From positions 93,911 to 157,910 of the forward strand of contig NZ_BAUU01000007.1 of the NCBI RefSeq assembly GCF_000513115.1: 64,000 nucleotides of DNA. The letters are read 5' to 3'. This document shows positions 18,870 to 28,974 of the stretch, one piece after another. Below the pieces are notes generated by a model. The model worked only from the letters and a program-made list of their open reading frames with translations. It was not told the DNA's origin and ran no database searches. Numbering within the stretch: position 1 is the first letter of the stretch; every line of letters begins with the position of its first letter. The DNA is from Halalkalibacter hemicellulosilyticusJCM 9152. Lineage in GTDB: Bacteria; Bacillota; Bacilli; Bacillales; Bacillaceae_D. Both the position numbers and the translations under genes were made by a program.

Positions 18870-19673
18870 TCATGAGTTGTGTAATAGTTGAATTAATTGT
18901 ACATAATCATCTTCTAACCCGATATCAAATCGTTTACCAGTTAATTCGTAAGCGAGTATAGATGTATTGGTAAGAAGGGCTTTAAGAGCATCTGTTAATT
19001 GAATTTCACCAGAAAGATCAGGTTGTACAGTATCTAAATGCTTAAAAATAGTAGGTTGTAAAACGTAACGCCCAACTATTGCTAAATTTGTTGAGATTGG
19101 TGAACGCGGCTTTTCTACTAAATGATTAATTTGATGTAGCTGGTGTTGTAAAGGCTGACTCATTACAACTCCATATTGGCGTAGGCGTTCTTTTGGTACT
19201 TGCATGACACCTATAACAGGTGCTTGTTTTTCAACATACGTATCGGTAAGGGCTTTTAAAGCAGGTTGATCACTAATGATTAAGTCATCTGGTAATAAAA
19301 CGGCAAAGGGTTCATCTTGAACAAACCGTTTAGCGAGTGATAGCGCATGTCCTAATCCCTTCGCCTCTTGTTGTCTGATATATTCAAGGTGAACGTTTGG
19401 TAATATCAATTTATTTATCAGGTGTGATTTTTGTTGTGTTTGTAAAAAAGTTTCAAGCTCTAACGAACGATCAAAATAGTCAATAATCGTATGCTTGTTT
19501 CTTGAGACAATCATTAAGATTTCTTCAATACCGCTATTTATTGCTTCCTCTACAACATATTGAATAGCAGGCTTAGATTTAATAGGAAACATTTCTTTAG
19601 GGATAACTTTGGTGACTGGGAGGCTTCTCGTTCCATAGCCTGCTGCTGGGATGACTGCTTTTTTTATTTTCAA
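18870..19673 (-). CDS. galU: UTP-glucose-1-phosphate uridylyltransferase
   Basis: 267 aa, TTG start with GAGAGGA upstream. It has the nucleotidyltransferase signature AAGYGTRSLPVTKVIPKEMFP at the N-terminus, LLPDDLI near the metal site and VEKPRSPIS. It makes UDP-glucose from UTP and glucose-1-phosphate. At 267 aa it is slightly shorter than the usual 290-300. It is divergent from ugd, which uses its product; together they give UDP-glucuronate for teichuronic acid or an acidic capsule. The motif has Tyr in GYGTR where most family members have Leu. Confidence 0.93.
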   Translation of the reverse strand: MKIKKAVIPAAGYGTRSLPVTKVIPKEMFPIKSKPAIQYVVEEAINSGIEEILMIVSRNKHTIIDYFDRSLELETFLQTQQKSHLINKLILPNVHLEYIRQQEAKGLGHALSLAKRFVQDEPFAVLLPDDLIISDQPALKALTDTYVEKQAPVIGVMQVPKERLRQYGVVMSQPLQHQLHQINHLVEKPRSPISTNLAIVGRYVLQPTIFKHLDTVQPDLSGEIQLTDALKALLTNTSILAYELTGKRFDIGLEDDYVQLIQLLHNS

Positions 19674-19766
19674 TGATATCCTCTCCCATTGTGGTCATCG
19701 TTAAAAGTAGTTTATTCTCATTCAAATAACAAGTAAGTTGTCCGACTGAAAACAGGCTTTTTTGTA

Positions 19767-19780
19767 TGAAAGCGTTTAAT
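19767..19780. promoter_or_regulatory. Candidate cre (CcpA) site between galU and ugd
   Basis: TGAAAGCGTTTAAT matches the cre consensus except for the last two bases. It lies in the shared divergent promoter region. Confidence 0.35.
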
Positions 19781-19885
19781 AAATAGACGTTTGAGGAATT
19801 TTTATTAGATCCACTCGTTTTCCTCACTAATAGACATACGCACCATAAGATATACAAATTAGAGATACAGAGGAGTGTGATGGGG

Positions 19886-21166
19886 ATGAATGTCTGTGTC
19901 ATTGGCGCAGGCTATGTTGGATTAACGACTTCAGCCGTATTAGCCTCACAAGGGCATAACGTCCAATGTGTAGAAAAGGATCAAGAAAAAGTAGAACGAT
20001 TAAAGAGTGGACATGTACCCATTTATGAACCAGGTTTAGATGCAATGGTTCAATCAAACGTGAATAACAAGCAATTAATTTTTGTACCTGAAATGAGGGA
20101 AGCTGTTAAACAAAGTGAGATTATTTTTATTGCAGTAGGCACTCCTTCACTAGAAGATGGACGAACAAATTTAAGATACATTGAACAAGTGTTACAAGAG
20201 CTTGCTACGATCATTACTTCTTATAAAGTAATCGTTTCAAAAAGCACAGTACCGATCGGAACAAATGAATGGATGGAAAAGAAGCTTTTGCAAGAAGGGT
20301 TAAAGCAGGGACAATTTGACCTTATTTCAAACCCAGAATTTCTTAGAGAGGGTACGGCGATAGCAGATATGTTATCCCCTGATAAAATCGTACTTGGAGT
20401 AAAAGATGCATCGAATGTGTCACTGATGAAGCAACTTTATCATTTTAGTCCTGCACCCTATATTATTACTTCATTTAATGGAGCCGAATTAATTAAATAT
20501 GCTTCTAATGCATTTTTAGCCGTGAAAATATCGTTTATGAATGAGATGGCTCTATTAAGCGAGCATTTTGATATTAATGTTCAAGACATCTCAGAAGGTT
20601 TGAAAACAGATCCAAGAATTGGTCCTTTGTTTTTACAGGCAGGATTAGGATATGGGGGTTCCTGTTTACCAAAAGATGTTTCATCATTAATAAAGCAAGG
20701 AGAAGAAGTGGGATATGTCCCTCAACTAGTAGAAACAGCTCAACGTGTCAATGAACAGATGGTAGAGGTATATATCGATAAAATCAAACAAATTTTGGTT
20801 GATCCAAAACATAAGAAAGTAGCAGTTTGGGGTGCTTCATTTAAGCCTAATACGGATGATACACGTCATTCACGTGCTATACAACTAATTAAGAGATTGG
20901 TGGAACTAAAAAGTCATGTTCAAGTGTACGATCCTGTTGTAAAGCTAGAATGGAATGAAGTAACTGAATATAACGATCTTTATCAAGCAGTGCATGGTGT
21001 AGATCTTCTTATAGTAGCAACAGAGTGGGAAGAATTTACTAAGGCTGATTGGAATTTGGTGAAAGAAAAAATGGACGGTTCAATGATCATAGATGCCCGC
21101 AATGTTCTAAAGTGTTCTGATTTAGAAAAGTATGAGTTACAGCTTGTTGGTATTGGGAGAGGATAA
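19886..21166 (+). CDS. ugd: UDP-glucose 6-dehydrogenase
   Basis: 426 aa from the ATG at 19886 (GAGGAG 10 nt upstream; GTG 19877 and ATG 19880 are closer in-frame options). The Rossmann motif VCVIGAGYVGLTTS starts the protein. FLREGTAIADMLSPDKIVLG and the catalytic cysteine in GYGGSCLPKDV are intact. It oxidises UDP-glucose twice with NAD+ to UDP-glucuronate. It is divergent from galU. In alkaliphilic bacilli glucuronate polymers make the wall acidic; that role is inference. The B. subtilis counterparts are TuaD and YtcA. Confidence 0.95.
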   Translation: MNVCVIGAGYVGLTTSAVLASQGHNVQCVEKDQEKVERLKSGHVPIYEPGLDAMVQSNVNNKQLIFVPEMREAVKQSEIIFIAVGTPSLEDGRTNLRYIEQVLQELATIITSYKVIVSKSTVPIGTNEWMEKKLLQEGLKQGQFDLISNPEFLREGTAIADMLSPDKIVLGVKDASNVSLMKQLYHFSPAPYIITSFNGAELIKYASNAFLAVKISFMNEMALLSEHFDINVQDISEGLKTDPRIGPLFLQAGLGYGGSCLPKDVSSLIKQGEEVGYVPQLVETAQRVNEQMVEVYIDKIKQILVDPKHKKVAVWGASFKPNTDDTRHSRAIQLIKRLVELKSHVQVYDPVVKLEWNEVTEYNDLYQAVHGVDLLIVATEWEEFTKADWNLVKEKMDGSMIIDARNVLKCSDLEKYELQLVGIGRG

Positions 21167-21230
21167 AAGTTTCAGAAACTGAATAAAATGGATGGAACAT
21201 TTAACTGTTTGGCCAAGTGTATTTGTCACC

Positions 21231-21603
21231 GTTGCAGAAGATTGTCAACAGGGAGTCAACAAATTGCCTCTATGATGAAGGAGTTATCAAGTGATGCAGA
21301 AGTATAGGCAAATGGCGCTTCAGAACTATCTGAAAATATGAATGTTTACTGAACTCATTCATACAATCGGAATATTACCAGTCAAATTACTCGTATGTCG
21401 CAATCGGTACAAGGTATGTTGACGATTTCTAATCAAATGGGCTCTTCTTTTGAAATGTTGCTTCTGTTTCAGAAGAGTCTATAGCGGGTATAGAAGAAGT
21501 ATTAGCAACAACTCAGCAATCAAATGCTTCGATGGATGAGGTTTCAAAAAGTGTGAAGAAATTAAATGAGGAAGTAGTGAATTTAAATAAGTTAATCCAG
21601 TAA
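21231..21603 (+). pseudogene. Decayed 3' fragment of a methyl-accepting chemotaxis protein
   Basis: Translation in several frames gives recognisable pieces of an MCP C-terminus: SQQIASMMKELSSDAEV followed by a stop, and EESIAGIEEVLATTQQSNAS then KSVKKLNEEVVNLNKLIQ followed by TAA. The final motif normally reads LIQQFK, so CAA has become TAA. At least one frameshift and two stops are present, and no sensor or membrane part remains. This is genuine decay, unlike the single-indel genes elsewhere in the window. The 21604-21728 stretch holds only the fapA upstream region. Confidence 0.75.
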
Positions 21604-21728
21604 TTTAAACTTTCATAACTAATTAGGACTGGGTCTTCACTGGCATAGTTGATAAGTGAAAGTGAAGAAGAGTGATTATTACCGCTTTCAAAAAAATAAA
21701 GCATTGTAAAATAGAAAGGGGGATTGTC

Positions 21729-23810
21729 ATGAACAGTATAGTGACAAAAGGTAGGTCAGTTGAGGAAGCGATTGATATCGGCTTACAAATGCTAAATGCC
21801 AAAGAAAATCAAGTTGATATTGAGATTATACAAACTGGATCTGATGGGTTTGTTAGTATGAAAAAGAAGAAAGCCGTTGTTAAGTTGTCCATACGTCAAC
21901 CTATTAAAGCTGAAGTCATTGATCCCCTTATAGAAATGGAAGGATTCTTAAAGCAAATCCAAAATGAAAGCGCAATCATAAATAAAGATATTCAACGTCA
22001 ACAATTAAATAAAGAAGATATAAATGCTTCACTACTTACTAGTAACCGAGTAGAACCAGTGGTGTGGGTGGAGAATGGTCAGCTATGTGTTCATGATAGT
22101 ATCGGTTGCTATGCAAGTGTATCGCTAAGTGAAGAAATGATACTCATAAAAAATGGTGAACGTGTAACTGAAAAGAAGGTGTTCGTATCTGAACAGGATG
22201 CGCTTGATGTACAAATCATTCACGAAAATGAGCAAGTAGATACAGAGTGGTCCTTTATCGTAGATGAGCAAAAATTAAGTGCAAAGTTAATCGTACGCCC
22301 AGGTTATAAAATCCATCGAAAACTAGAAGATGCTTCTCCGAATAAACATATTCATTTACAAATCAACGAGAAAAAAGAAATAACAAATTCTTTAACCTTT
22401 GATCAAATCATTCGCGAATTAGAAACGTTGAAAATCGTTTATGGTATCAAATATAAAGAAATTTCAAAGGCCGTTCAATCAATGGTTCCTAGCGAATATG
22501 AAGTGGCTGTAGGAAAAGAGTCAAAAGATGGCCAAGATGGCACATTTCAAGTCAAGGTTGAAACAGAAACAAAGAAACGGTTTGTGGAAGATGATCAAGG
22601 AAATATTGATTACCGTCAATCAATGAAAATTCCTACAGTGAAAGGAGGACAAGTCATTGGGATTGTTCATCCGCCAACTGAAGGGTTCAATGGAAGAAAT
22701 ATATTTAATGAAGTGATTCAAGCCAAGAAAGGTCAATCCGTGAACATGAAATTAGGAGAAGGAGTTGAATGCTTAGCAAATGGAAATGTAATCGCATTAG
22801 GTGAAGGTAGACCTCAAATTGACAAATACGATCTATCTGTGAAGGTAACTGTTTATCCAAAACTTACGTATCAAGAAGATATCACGATTCGCACAGGGAA
22901 TGTCACATTTGATGGTGACGTAGAAATATTAGGTCATGTAGTAGAAAAAATGAAGGTTAAAGCAGGTGGAGATATTTACATTTATAAGACGGTGACTGAA
23001 GCGCAACTCATTTCACATAAATCTATTACAGTAAGAGGAAATGTAATGAATTCCGAACTCTCTGTTGGAAAGAACAGTAAGATAGCAGGTGAGTTAGGTC
23101 TTTTGTTAAAAGTGATATTAGAGCAGGTTAATAGAATGATTGATTTATTAAAGCAGTTATCAGTGTCTCCATCGTTTCAATCAATTGATTTGAAGGCAAG
23201 TGGGATTCAACCCATTGTCATTATGCTGTTAGAAAAGAAATTTACTAGATTAAGAGCAGTAATCGGTACGTATATGAAAAAGGTTTACAACGATTACCAG
23301 TATATTGAGGATCGCAAATGGGGCGAAATATCAAATGAACTTCGGAGAAATTTTTTAACGTTAACAAATAAGAAAGTGACGATTTCAGATTTACAACAAT
23401 TAACACAACGTATGGAAAATGTTATTTCAAATACAATCATAGCTGAAAAGGATCAAACAATGACGATTTCAGATGCTATCAATAGTCATTTATTTAGTAA
23501 TGGAGCTATTTATGTTATTGGTAAGGGATGTGTTAATACAAAAATATATGCGAACGGAACAGTTAACATTTTCGGAAAGTTTAGAGGAGGTTCGATTTAT
23601 TCAGAAGAGGGAGTAGAGGTAAAAGAGTTAGGCACATATGCAGGTACAAGAACAGTCGTTACTGTACCAAAAGATAAACAAATAAAAGTAGGAACTGCCT
23701 ATGAGGGAACGATTTTAAAGATTGGAGATTATATATTTAGAGTGACTGATAAGCAATCAGACTTTATCGCTAGCTTTAATGGTGAGAAAGTCATTTTAGA
23801 CTATAAGTAA
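21729..23810 (+). CDS. fapA: FapA-family (DUF342) protein with N-terminal Jag_N-like domain
   Basis: 693 aa from the ATG at 21729 (AAAGGGGGA upstream). Residues about 1-50 (IVTKGRSVEEAIDIGLQML...GSDGF) resemble the Jag_N domain. The rest is DUF342: a middle region with PTVKGGQVIGIVHPPTEGFNGR and a repetitive C-terminal beta-helix (GNVTFDGDVEILGHVVEKMKV, AGGDIYIYKTVTEAQLISHK, GGSIYSEEGVEVKELGTYAG). A coiled-coil insertion lies at about 465-570. DUF342 proteins are linked to flagellar assembly or cell-surface functions, with no settled biochemical role. The nearby chemoreceptor remnant may be an old neighbour. Length is at the upper end for the family. Confidence 0.85.
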   Translation: MNSIVTKGRSVEEAIDIGLQMLNAKENQVDIEIIQTGSDGFVSMKKKKAVVKLSIRQPIKAEVIDPLIEMEGFLKQIQNESAIINKDIQRQQLNKEDINASLLTSNRVEPVVWVENGQLCVHDSIGCYASVSLSEEMILIKNGERVTEKKVFVSEQDALDVQIIHENEQVDTEWSFIVDEQKLSAKLIVRPGYKIHRKLEDASPNKHIHLQINEKKEITNSLTFDQIIRELETLKIVYGIKYKEISKAVQSMVPSEYEVAVGKESKDGQDGTFQVKVETETKKRFVEDDQGNIDYRQSMKIPTVKGGQVIGIVHPPTEGFNGRNIFNEVIQAKKGQSVNMKLGEGVECLANGNVIALGEGRPQIDKYDLSVKVTVYPKLTYQEDITIRTGNVTFDGDVEILGHVVEKMKVKAGGDIYIYKTVTEAQLISHKSITVRGNVMNSELSVGKNSKIAGELGLLLKVILEQVNRMIDLLKQLSVSPSFQSIDLKASGIQPIVIMLLEKKFTRLRAVIGTYMKKVYNDYQYIEDRKWGEISNELRRNFLTLTNKKVTISDLQQLTQRMENVISNTIIAEKDQTMTISDAINSHLFSNGAIYVIGKGCVNTKIYANGTVNIFGKFRGGSIYSEEGVEVKELGTYAGTRTVVTVPKDKQIKVGTAYEGTILKIGDYIFRVTDKQSDFIASFNGEKVILDYK

Positions 23811-23853
23811 TTTTTTATATTTTTGATTCGATTGGAATGATTTTGTTTAATAG

Positions 23854-23897
23854 GAAATCGGACACCGAAAAGTTTGGTTTTTAACTTTTTCGGTGTC
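23854..23897. mobile_element. Solo hairpin element with 8-bp flanking repeats
   Basis: GACACCGAAAAGTT pairs with AACTTTTTCGGTGTC around a short loop. Identical TTTAATAG copies lie at 23846-23853 and 23898-23905. It may also terminate fapA transcription. Confidence 0.6.
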
Positions 23898-23980
23898 TTT
23901 AATAGAATAGGAGTTACCCCTCGTGTTTTACTGTATCTTATTAGCTTGAGCAACTACTTGTAAAACTTAGATAAAATCAA

Positions 23981-24013
23981 AAATAAACAAACATATATAC
24001 AAAATAAAACAAA
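23981..24013 (+). promoter_or_regulatory. Direct repeats upstream of rhaEW, operator candidate
   Basis: AAATAAACAAA (23981) and AAATAAAACAAAG (24002) repeat with a 21-bp period, two helical turns, overlapping the -35 region. DeoR-type sugar regulators often use such direct repeats. No regulator gene is adjacent. Confidence 0.35.
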
Positions 24014-24024
24014 GATGTTATACT
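23996..24024 (+). promoter_or_regulatory. Promoter candidate of the rhamnose operon
   Basis: TATACA (23996-24001), a 17-bp spacer, and TATACT (24019-24024). The start codon of rhaEW is 37 nt further on, after GGAGGT. Confidence 0.45.
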
Positions 24025-24060
24025 TTATTCAGAAGTAAAAACAACTATTCGGAGGTAATT

Positions 24061-26130
24061 ATGGTACGAAATCTTTGGAATGAAGCAAATGCAAAATCTT
24101 TGAAGCCAGGATTAGATGAACTTGTATATCGTTCTAATTTAATTGGTTCTGACCGAGCTGTTTGCAACTGGGGTGGCGGTAATACGTCAATGAAGACGAC
24201 GGTTAAGGATTTTCGTGGGCGTGATGTCGAGGTTATGTGGGTTAAAGGTAGCGGTTCTGATTTAGCAACAATGAAAGCGAAGAATTTCACTGGTTTAAAC
24301 CTTGAAGATATCCGTCCTTTAATCGAGCGTGATGAAATGTCTGATGAAGAAATGGTTGCTTATTTAACACATTGTATGATTGATCATACACATCCACGTG
24401 CATCGATTGAGACGTTATTACATGCTTTTTTACCATTTAAACATGTAGATCACACGCATCCTGATGCGATTATTAGTCTATGCTGTGCTCATAATGGGCA
24501 AGAGTTAGCAAAAGAGATATTTGGAGATCGGTTTGTATGGGTTCCATATGTAAGACCAGGATTTACTTTATCAAAAATGATTGCAGAAGGTGTGAAGCAA
24601 AATTCGAATGCAGAACTTGTTTTAATGGAGAAGCATGGTTTAGTCGTTTGGGGAGATACAGCTAAGGAAAGCTATGATAAGACCATTTCTGTCATTAATG
24701 AAGCAGAGGCATTTATTCATAAGCAAGCACAAGGGAAGAAGCCATTTGGTGGCCAGAAATATCAATCATTAACGAGTGAAGAGCAGCAAGAGTTGTTAGC
24801 GCAAGTAATGCCAGTCATTCGTGGTGCAGTTAGTGATGAGAAGAAGATGCTTTTAACGCATGATACAGGTGATGCGATTGTAGAGTTCGTAAATAGCTAT
24901 GAGGCCGCGGAACTATCACAAGTAGGAGCAGCTTGCCCTGATCATCTCGTTCATACGAAAATGAAACCATTGTTTGTTGATTGGGACCCATCATCGAAAA
25001 ATGTGGAAAATTTGATTGAAGCAATTAAATCTGGTATTGAAACATTTAAGAGTGACTATCAAAACTATTTCAATGAAAATAAAAATGAAGGCGATGTTAT
25101 GTTTGAGCCAGCACCACGAGTAATATTAATTCCTGGAATCGGCATGGTGAATACAGGGAAAAACGTCACAATGGCTAACGTAAGTGGAGACCTTTATCAC
25201 CGTGCGATTTCGGTGATGAAAGGAACGACTGCATTAGGAACATTTGTCTCTTTAAATGAAAACGAATCTTATAACATCGAGTATTGGCCATTAGAGCTTT
25301 ATAAACTATCATTGGCACCAGCAGAAGCAGAGTTTTCTAGACAGGTAGCATTTGTGACAGGTGGAGCTGGTGGAATCGGAAGTGAAACATGCCGTCAGTT
25401 TGTTGAACAAGGAGCACATGTCGTTGTAGCAGACTTAAACCTTGAAGGTGCGGAAAAAGTTGCGTCAGAGATTAATGAACAGTATGGTGACAAACGAGCT
25501 CTAGCTGTTAAAATGGATGTAACGAGTGAAGAGCAAGTACAAGCAGCTTTAAAACAAGCAACTCTTGTATATGGTGGTATCGATATCATCGTTAATAATG
25601 CGGGACTAGCTACTTCTAGCCCTATTGAAGAAACAACATTAAAAGAGTGGAATTTAAATATGGATGTTCTCGGTACAGGCTATTTCCTTGTAGCTCGTGA
25701 AGCATTTAAGGTGATGAAAGAGCAAGGAATTGGCGGAAGTATGGTCTTTATCGGTTCGAAAAACTCAGTCTATGCTGGAAAAAATGCATCTGCTTATAGC
25801 TCTGTAAAAGCATTAGAGGTTCATTTAGCTAGATGTATTGCGGCTGAAGGGGGCGAATACGGTATTCGCGTGAACTCTGTATTACCAGATGCAGTCTTGC
25901 AAGGCTCAGCCATTTGGGGTTCTAGCTGGCGTGAAGAACGTGCTGCTGCTTATGGAATCGAACCAGATCAGTTGGAAGAACATTATCGTAAGCGTACTAC
26001 ATTACTTGTTAATATTTATCCAAAGGATATTGCTGAATCGATTCTTTTCTTCTCATCATCAAAAGCAGCTAAGACAACAGGTTGTATGATTACTGTTGAT
26101 GGCGGAGTACCAGCAGCCTTTACTCGATAA
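24061..26130 (+). CDS. rhaEW: Bifunctional rhamnulose-1-phosphate aldolase / lactaldehyde dehydrogenase
   Basis: 689 aa fusion. Residues about 1-425 are a class-II aldolase/adducin domain (CNWGGGNTSMK, KGSGSDLATM, zinc-binding DHTHPDAI). Residues about 428-689 are a short-chain dehydrogenase with the NAD-binding TGGAGGIG, NNAG and the catalytic YSSVK at about 579-583. The first half splits L-rhamnulose-1-phosphate into DHAP and L-lactaldehyde; the second oxidises lactaldehyde to L-lactate. The fused form is common in Bacillus and Rhizobium-type rhamnose pathways. GGAGGT lies before the ATG. It heads rhaEW-rhaB-rhaA; rhaM mutarotase, transporter and regulator genes are missing from this operon. 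Confidence 0.95.
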   Translation: MVRNLWNEANAKSLKPGLDELVYRSNLIGSDRAVCNWGGGNTSMKTTVKDFRGRDVEVMWVKGSGSDLATMKAKNFTGLNLEDIRPLIERDEMSDEEMVAYLTHCMIDHTHPRASIETLLHAFLPFKHVDHTHPDAIISLCCAHNGQELAKEIFGDRFVWVPYVRPGFTLSKMIAEGVKQNSNAELVLMEKHGLVVWGDTAKESYDKTISVINEAEAFIHKQAQGKKPFGGQKYQSLTSEEQQELLAQVMPVIRGAVSDEKKMLLTHDTGDAIVEFVNSYEAAELSQVGAACPDHLVHTKMKPLFVDWDPSSKNVENLIEAIKSGIETFKSDYQNYFNENKNEGDVMFEPAPRVILIPGIGMVNTGKNVTMANVSGDLYHRAISVMKGTTALGTFVSLNENESYNIEYWPLELYKLSLAPAEAEFSRQVAFVTGGAGGIGSETCRQFVEQGAHVVVADLNLEGAEKVASEINEQYGDKRALAVKMDVTSEEQVQAALKQATLVYGGIDIIVNNAGLATSSPIEETTLKEWNLNMDVLGTGYFLVAREAFKVMKEQGIGGSMVFIGSKNSVYAGKNASAYSSVKALEVHLARCIAAEGGEYGIRVNSVLPDAVLQGSAIWGSSWREERAAAYGIEPDQLEEHYRKRTTLLVNIYPKDIAESILFFSSSKAAKTTGCMITVDGGVPAAFTR

Positions 26131-26168
26131 ATAAAAGAATAGTAGATGACCTGCCTCCATATATAACC

Positions 26169-26216
26169 GAAGGGGGCACGGAAAAAGTTTGATCGTAAAC
26201 TTTTTCCGTGGCTTCT
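26169..26216. repeat. Solo hairpin repeat between rhaEW and rhaB
   Basis: CACGGAAAAAGTTT and AAACTTTTTCCGTG form a strong stem with a 6-nt loop. It belongs to the same ACTGAAAAAGT-type family. As RNA it could attenuate or protect the operon message between the two genes. No clear flanking duplication. Confidence 0.6.
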
Positions 26217-26260
26217 TAACTGGAGGAGGGTCATCGTCTTTCACTATGGACTAATCACGG

Positions 26261-26274
26261 GTGAAGCGTTTACA
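26261..26274 (+). promoter_or_regulatory. cre-like site before rhaB
   Basis: GTGAAGCGTTTACA resembles a cre site with two mismatches in the left half. It sits just before the rhaB Shine-Dalgarno. Confidence 0.3.
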
Positions 26275-26288
26275 TTTGGAGGGATAAC

Positions 26289-27716
26289 ATGAATCAAAGT
26301 TGTCTAGCGGTTGATATTGGAGCCTCTAGCGGAAGAGTGATGCTTGGCCAATTGGCTAATGATCAACTCCAGTTAGATGAGATTCATCGTTTTAATAATA
26401 AAATGGTGGAAAAAAAAGGCCACTTTTGTTGGGATATTGATACGCTTTTTTTGGAAGTCAAAGCTGGATTAAAGAAATGTCGCGAGTTTGAAAATAAACC
26501 AGTAAGTATTGGAATTGATACGTGGGCGGTTGACTTTGTCCTTTTAGATGAAAACGACCAGCTTATAACAGATGCTGTTGCCTATCGTGATCCGCGTACC
26601 GATGGGATGATGGAAGAAGTTACAGAGATTATAAAAAAGGAACGGCTCTATTTAGATACTGGTATCCAATTTCAAAAGTTTAATACGATCTATCAATTGT
26701 ATGCATTAAAGAAGCAGCAGCCTGAGCTGTTAGAAAAAGCGAAAACGTTTTTAATGATTCCAGATTATTTTCATTTTTTACTAACGGGTAAAAAGGCTAA
26801 TGAGTATACAAATGCAACAACGACACAACTAGTGAATGCTTTTACGAAAAAATGGGACAAAGAATTAATTGATGCCTTAGGGTTACCTTTCGATATCTTT
26901 CAGCCAATCATTCTTCCGAAAGAAAAGCTCGGATCATTGAAGGAAGAATTAGTCGAAGAGCTTGGGTTTTCTTTAGATGTTTATGTGCCTGCAACACATG
27001 ATACTGGTTCGGCGGTATTGGCTGTGCCAGAAAACAATGAAACGATTTACATTAGCTCTGGAACTTGGTCATTAATTGGGATTGAGAATTCGTTTCCTAT
27101 TTGCATTACGAAAGCATTAGATTATAATTTTACAAATGAAGGTGGAGTGGATTATCGCTTTAGGTTTTTAAAGAACATTATGGGGCTTTGGATGATACAA
27201 GAAGTGAAACGCTTGTACGATGATGCGTATTCGTTTGCTAAGCTTGTCCAGTTATCTAAACAGCACAGTTCGTTTACTTCAATTGTTAATGTTGATGATC
27301 AACGTTTTTTAAAGCCAGACGATATGATAAAAGAAATACAAGCATATTGTAAAGAGACAAACCAGCAGGTCCCTCATGAACCTGGTGAAGTAGCTAAGTG
27401 TGTATTCGATAGCTTAGCTGAGAGCTATCAAAAGGCAATTGTGGAGATTGAAGAAATGATCGAAAAAGAATATGAAACGATTCATGTTATCGGTGGAGGA
27501 AGTCAGAATGAGCAATTAAATCAGTTGATTGCTGACAAAACAAAAAAGATTGTATGTGCAGGACCTGTTGAAGCAACGGCAATTGGGAATGTGGTAGCTC
27601 AATTAATGGCTTTAAGAGAATTAAATGAAATCGCAGATGCACGCAAGGTCATTGCGAATTCATTCGAGTTAAAGCGTTATCATGCAATGACTAGTGTCGA
27701 GGAGGGAATGGAATGA
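26289..27716 (+). CDS. rhaB: Rhamnulokinase
   Basis: 475 aa FGGY-family kinase. The N-terminal ATPase motif is [17 protein letters not shown], and [28 protein letters not shown] and the C-terminal [19 protein letters not shown] are the rhamnulokinase hallmarks. It phosphorylates L-rhamnulose with ATP to L-rhamnulose-1-phosphate, the substrate of RhaEW. GGAGGG precedes the ATG. Its last codons overlap the start of rhaA by 4 nt (ATGA), so the two are translationally coupled. Confidence 0.96.
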   Translation: MNQSCLAVDIGASSGRVMLGQLANDQLQLDEIHRFNNKMVEKKGHFCWDIDTLFLEVKAGLKKCREFENKPVSIGIDTWAVDFVLLDENDQLITDAVAYRDPRTDGMMEEVTEIIKKERLYLDTGIQFQKFNTIYQLYALKKQQPELLEKAKTFLMIPDYFHFLLTGKKANEYTNATTTQLVNAFTKKWDKELIDALGLPFDIFQPIILPKEKLGSLKEELVEELGFSLDVYVPATHDTGSAVLAVPENNETIYISSGTWSLIGIENSFPICITKALDYNFTNEGGVDYRFRFLKNIMGLWMIQEVKRLYDDAYSFAKLVQLSKQHSSFTSIVNVDDQRFLKPDDMIKEIQAYCKETNQQVPHEPGEVAKCVFDSLAESYQKAIVEIEEMIEKEYETIHVIGGGSQNEQLNQLIADKTKKIVCAGPVEATAIGNVVAQLMALRELNEIADARKVIANSFELKRYHAMTSVEEGME

Positions 27717-28969
27717 GTAGCAATCAAGCATTTGAAAGTGCAAAACAGGAATACGAGCAATGGGGTATTAACATTGATGAAGTATTTAAAACGTTAAAAA
27801 ATATCCCGATTTCGATTCATTGTTGGCAAGGTGATGATGTTGGTGGTTTTGAAGTGAACCGTGGTGAATTGTCTGGTGGGATTGACGTTACAGGTGATTA
27901 TCCTGGTAAAGCACGAACACCTGAAGAGCTTCGTGCTGATATTGAAAAGGCGCTTTCTTTGATCCCAGGTAAACATCGCATCAATCTTCATGCGATTTAT
28001 GCTGAAACCGATGGTCAGGTAGTCGAACGAGATAAGCTTGAGCCGAAGCATTTTGAGAAATGGGTCACGTGGGCAAAAGAACATAGGTTAGGACTTGATT
28101 TTAATCCGACGTTGTTTTCACATGAAAAAGCCGCAGACGGTCTTACATTAGCTCATCCTGATCCAGAAATTCGTCAATATTGGATTGATCATTGTAAGGC
28201 GAGCCGGAAAATTGGTGAATACTTCGGCCGAGAATTAGGCACTCCTTGTTTAACGAACATTTGGATTCCAGATGGCTACAAAGATACGCCAAGTGACCGT
28301 TTAACTCCTAGACGTCGTTTAATGGAAGCACTTGACGAAATCTTTGCTGAAGAAATAGACAAAAATTATTTAGTCGATGCTGTTGAGAGTAAATTATTTG
28401 GGATCGGTTCAGAAGCATATGTTGTTGGCTCACATGAATTTTATTTGAGCTACGCGCTAAAAAATGATGTAAATTGTTTGTTAGATACAGGGCATTATCA
28501 TCCAACTGAAATGGTTTCAAATAAAATATCAGCGATGTTACTGTTCTTTGACCAGCTTGCATTACACGTATCTCGACCAGTTCGATGGGATAGTGATCAT
28601 GTCGTCACGTTTGATGATGAACTAAAAGAGATTGCCATGGAAATTGTTCGAAATGATGCGTTAGATAAAGTGATGATCGGTCTTGATTTCTTTGATGCAA
28701 GCATTAATCGCGTTGCAGCATGGACGATTGGTACACGAAATATGATCAAAGCATTGCTCTTTGCTTTGTTACTTCCTCATTGTCAATTAAAGGAACTGCA
28801 AGAAAATGGAGATTTCACGAGACGTTTAGCTCTGTTAGAGGAGTTTAAAACGTATCCATTTGGAGTTATATGGAATCAATATTGTCAGGAAATGAATGTA
28901 CCTGCAAAGGAAAGTTGGTTGCAAGATGTACAGAAGTATGAAGAGCAAGTTCTATCAAAACGTTCGTAA
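27713..28969 (+). CDS. rhaA: L-rhamnose isomerase
   Basis: 418 aa, normal length. Typical sequences are [15 protein letters not shown] near the N-terminus, [31 protein letters not shown], and [12 protein letters not shown] with metal ligands. The enzyme (Mn/Zn, TIM barrel) converts L-rhamnose to L-rhamnulose. It overlaps rhaB by 4 nt. A hairpin follows the stop. No mutarotase (rhaM) is next to it, so that step is either spontaneous or encoded elsewhere. Confidence 0.97.
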   Translation: MSSNQAFESAKQEYEQWGINIDEVFKTLKNIPISIHCWQGDDVGGFEVNRGELSGGIDVTGDYPGKARTPEELRADIEKALSLIPGKHRINLHAIYAETDGQVVERDKLEPKHFEKWVTWAKEHRLGLDFNPTLFSHEKAADGLTLAHPDPEIRQYWIDHCKASRKIGEYFGRELGTPCLTNIWIPDGYKDTPSDRLTPRRRLMEALDEIFAEEIDKNYLVDAVESKLFGIGSEAYVVGSHEFYLSYALKNDVNCLLDTGHYHPTEMVSNKISAMLLFFDQLALHVSRPVRWDSDHVVTFDDELKEIAMEIVRNDALDKVMIGLDFFDASINRVAAWTIGTRNMIKALLFALLLPHCQLKELQENGDFTRRLALLEEFKTYPFGVIWNQYCQEMNVPAKESWLQDVQKYEEQVLSKRS

Positions 28970-28974
28970 GTGTA

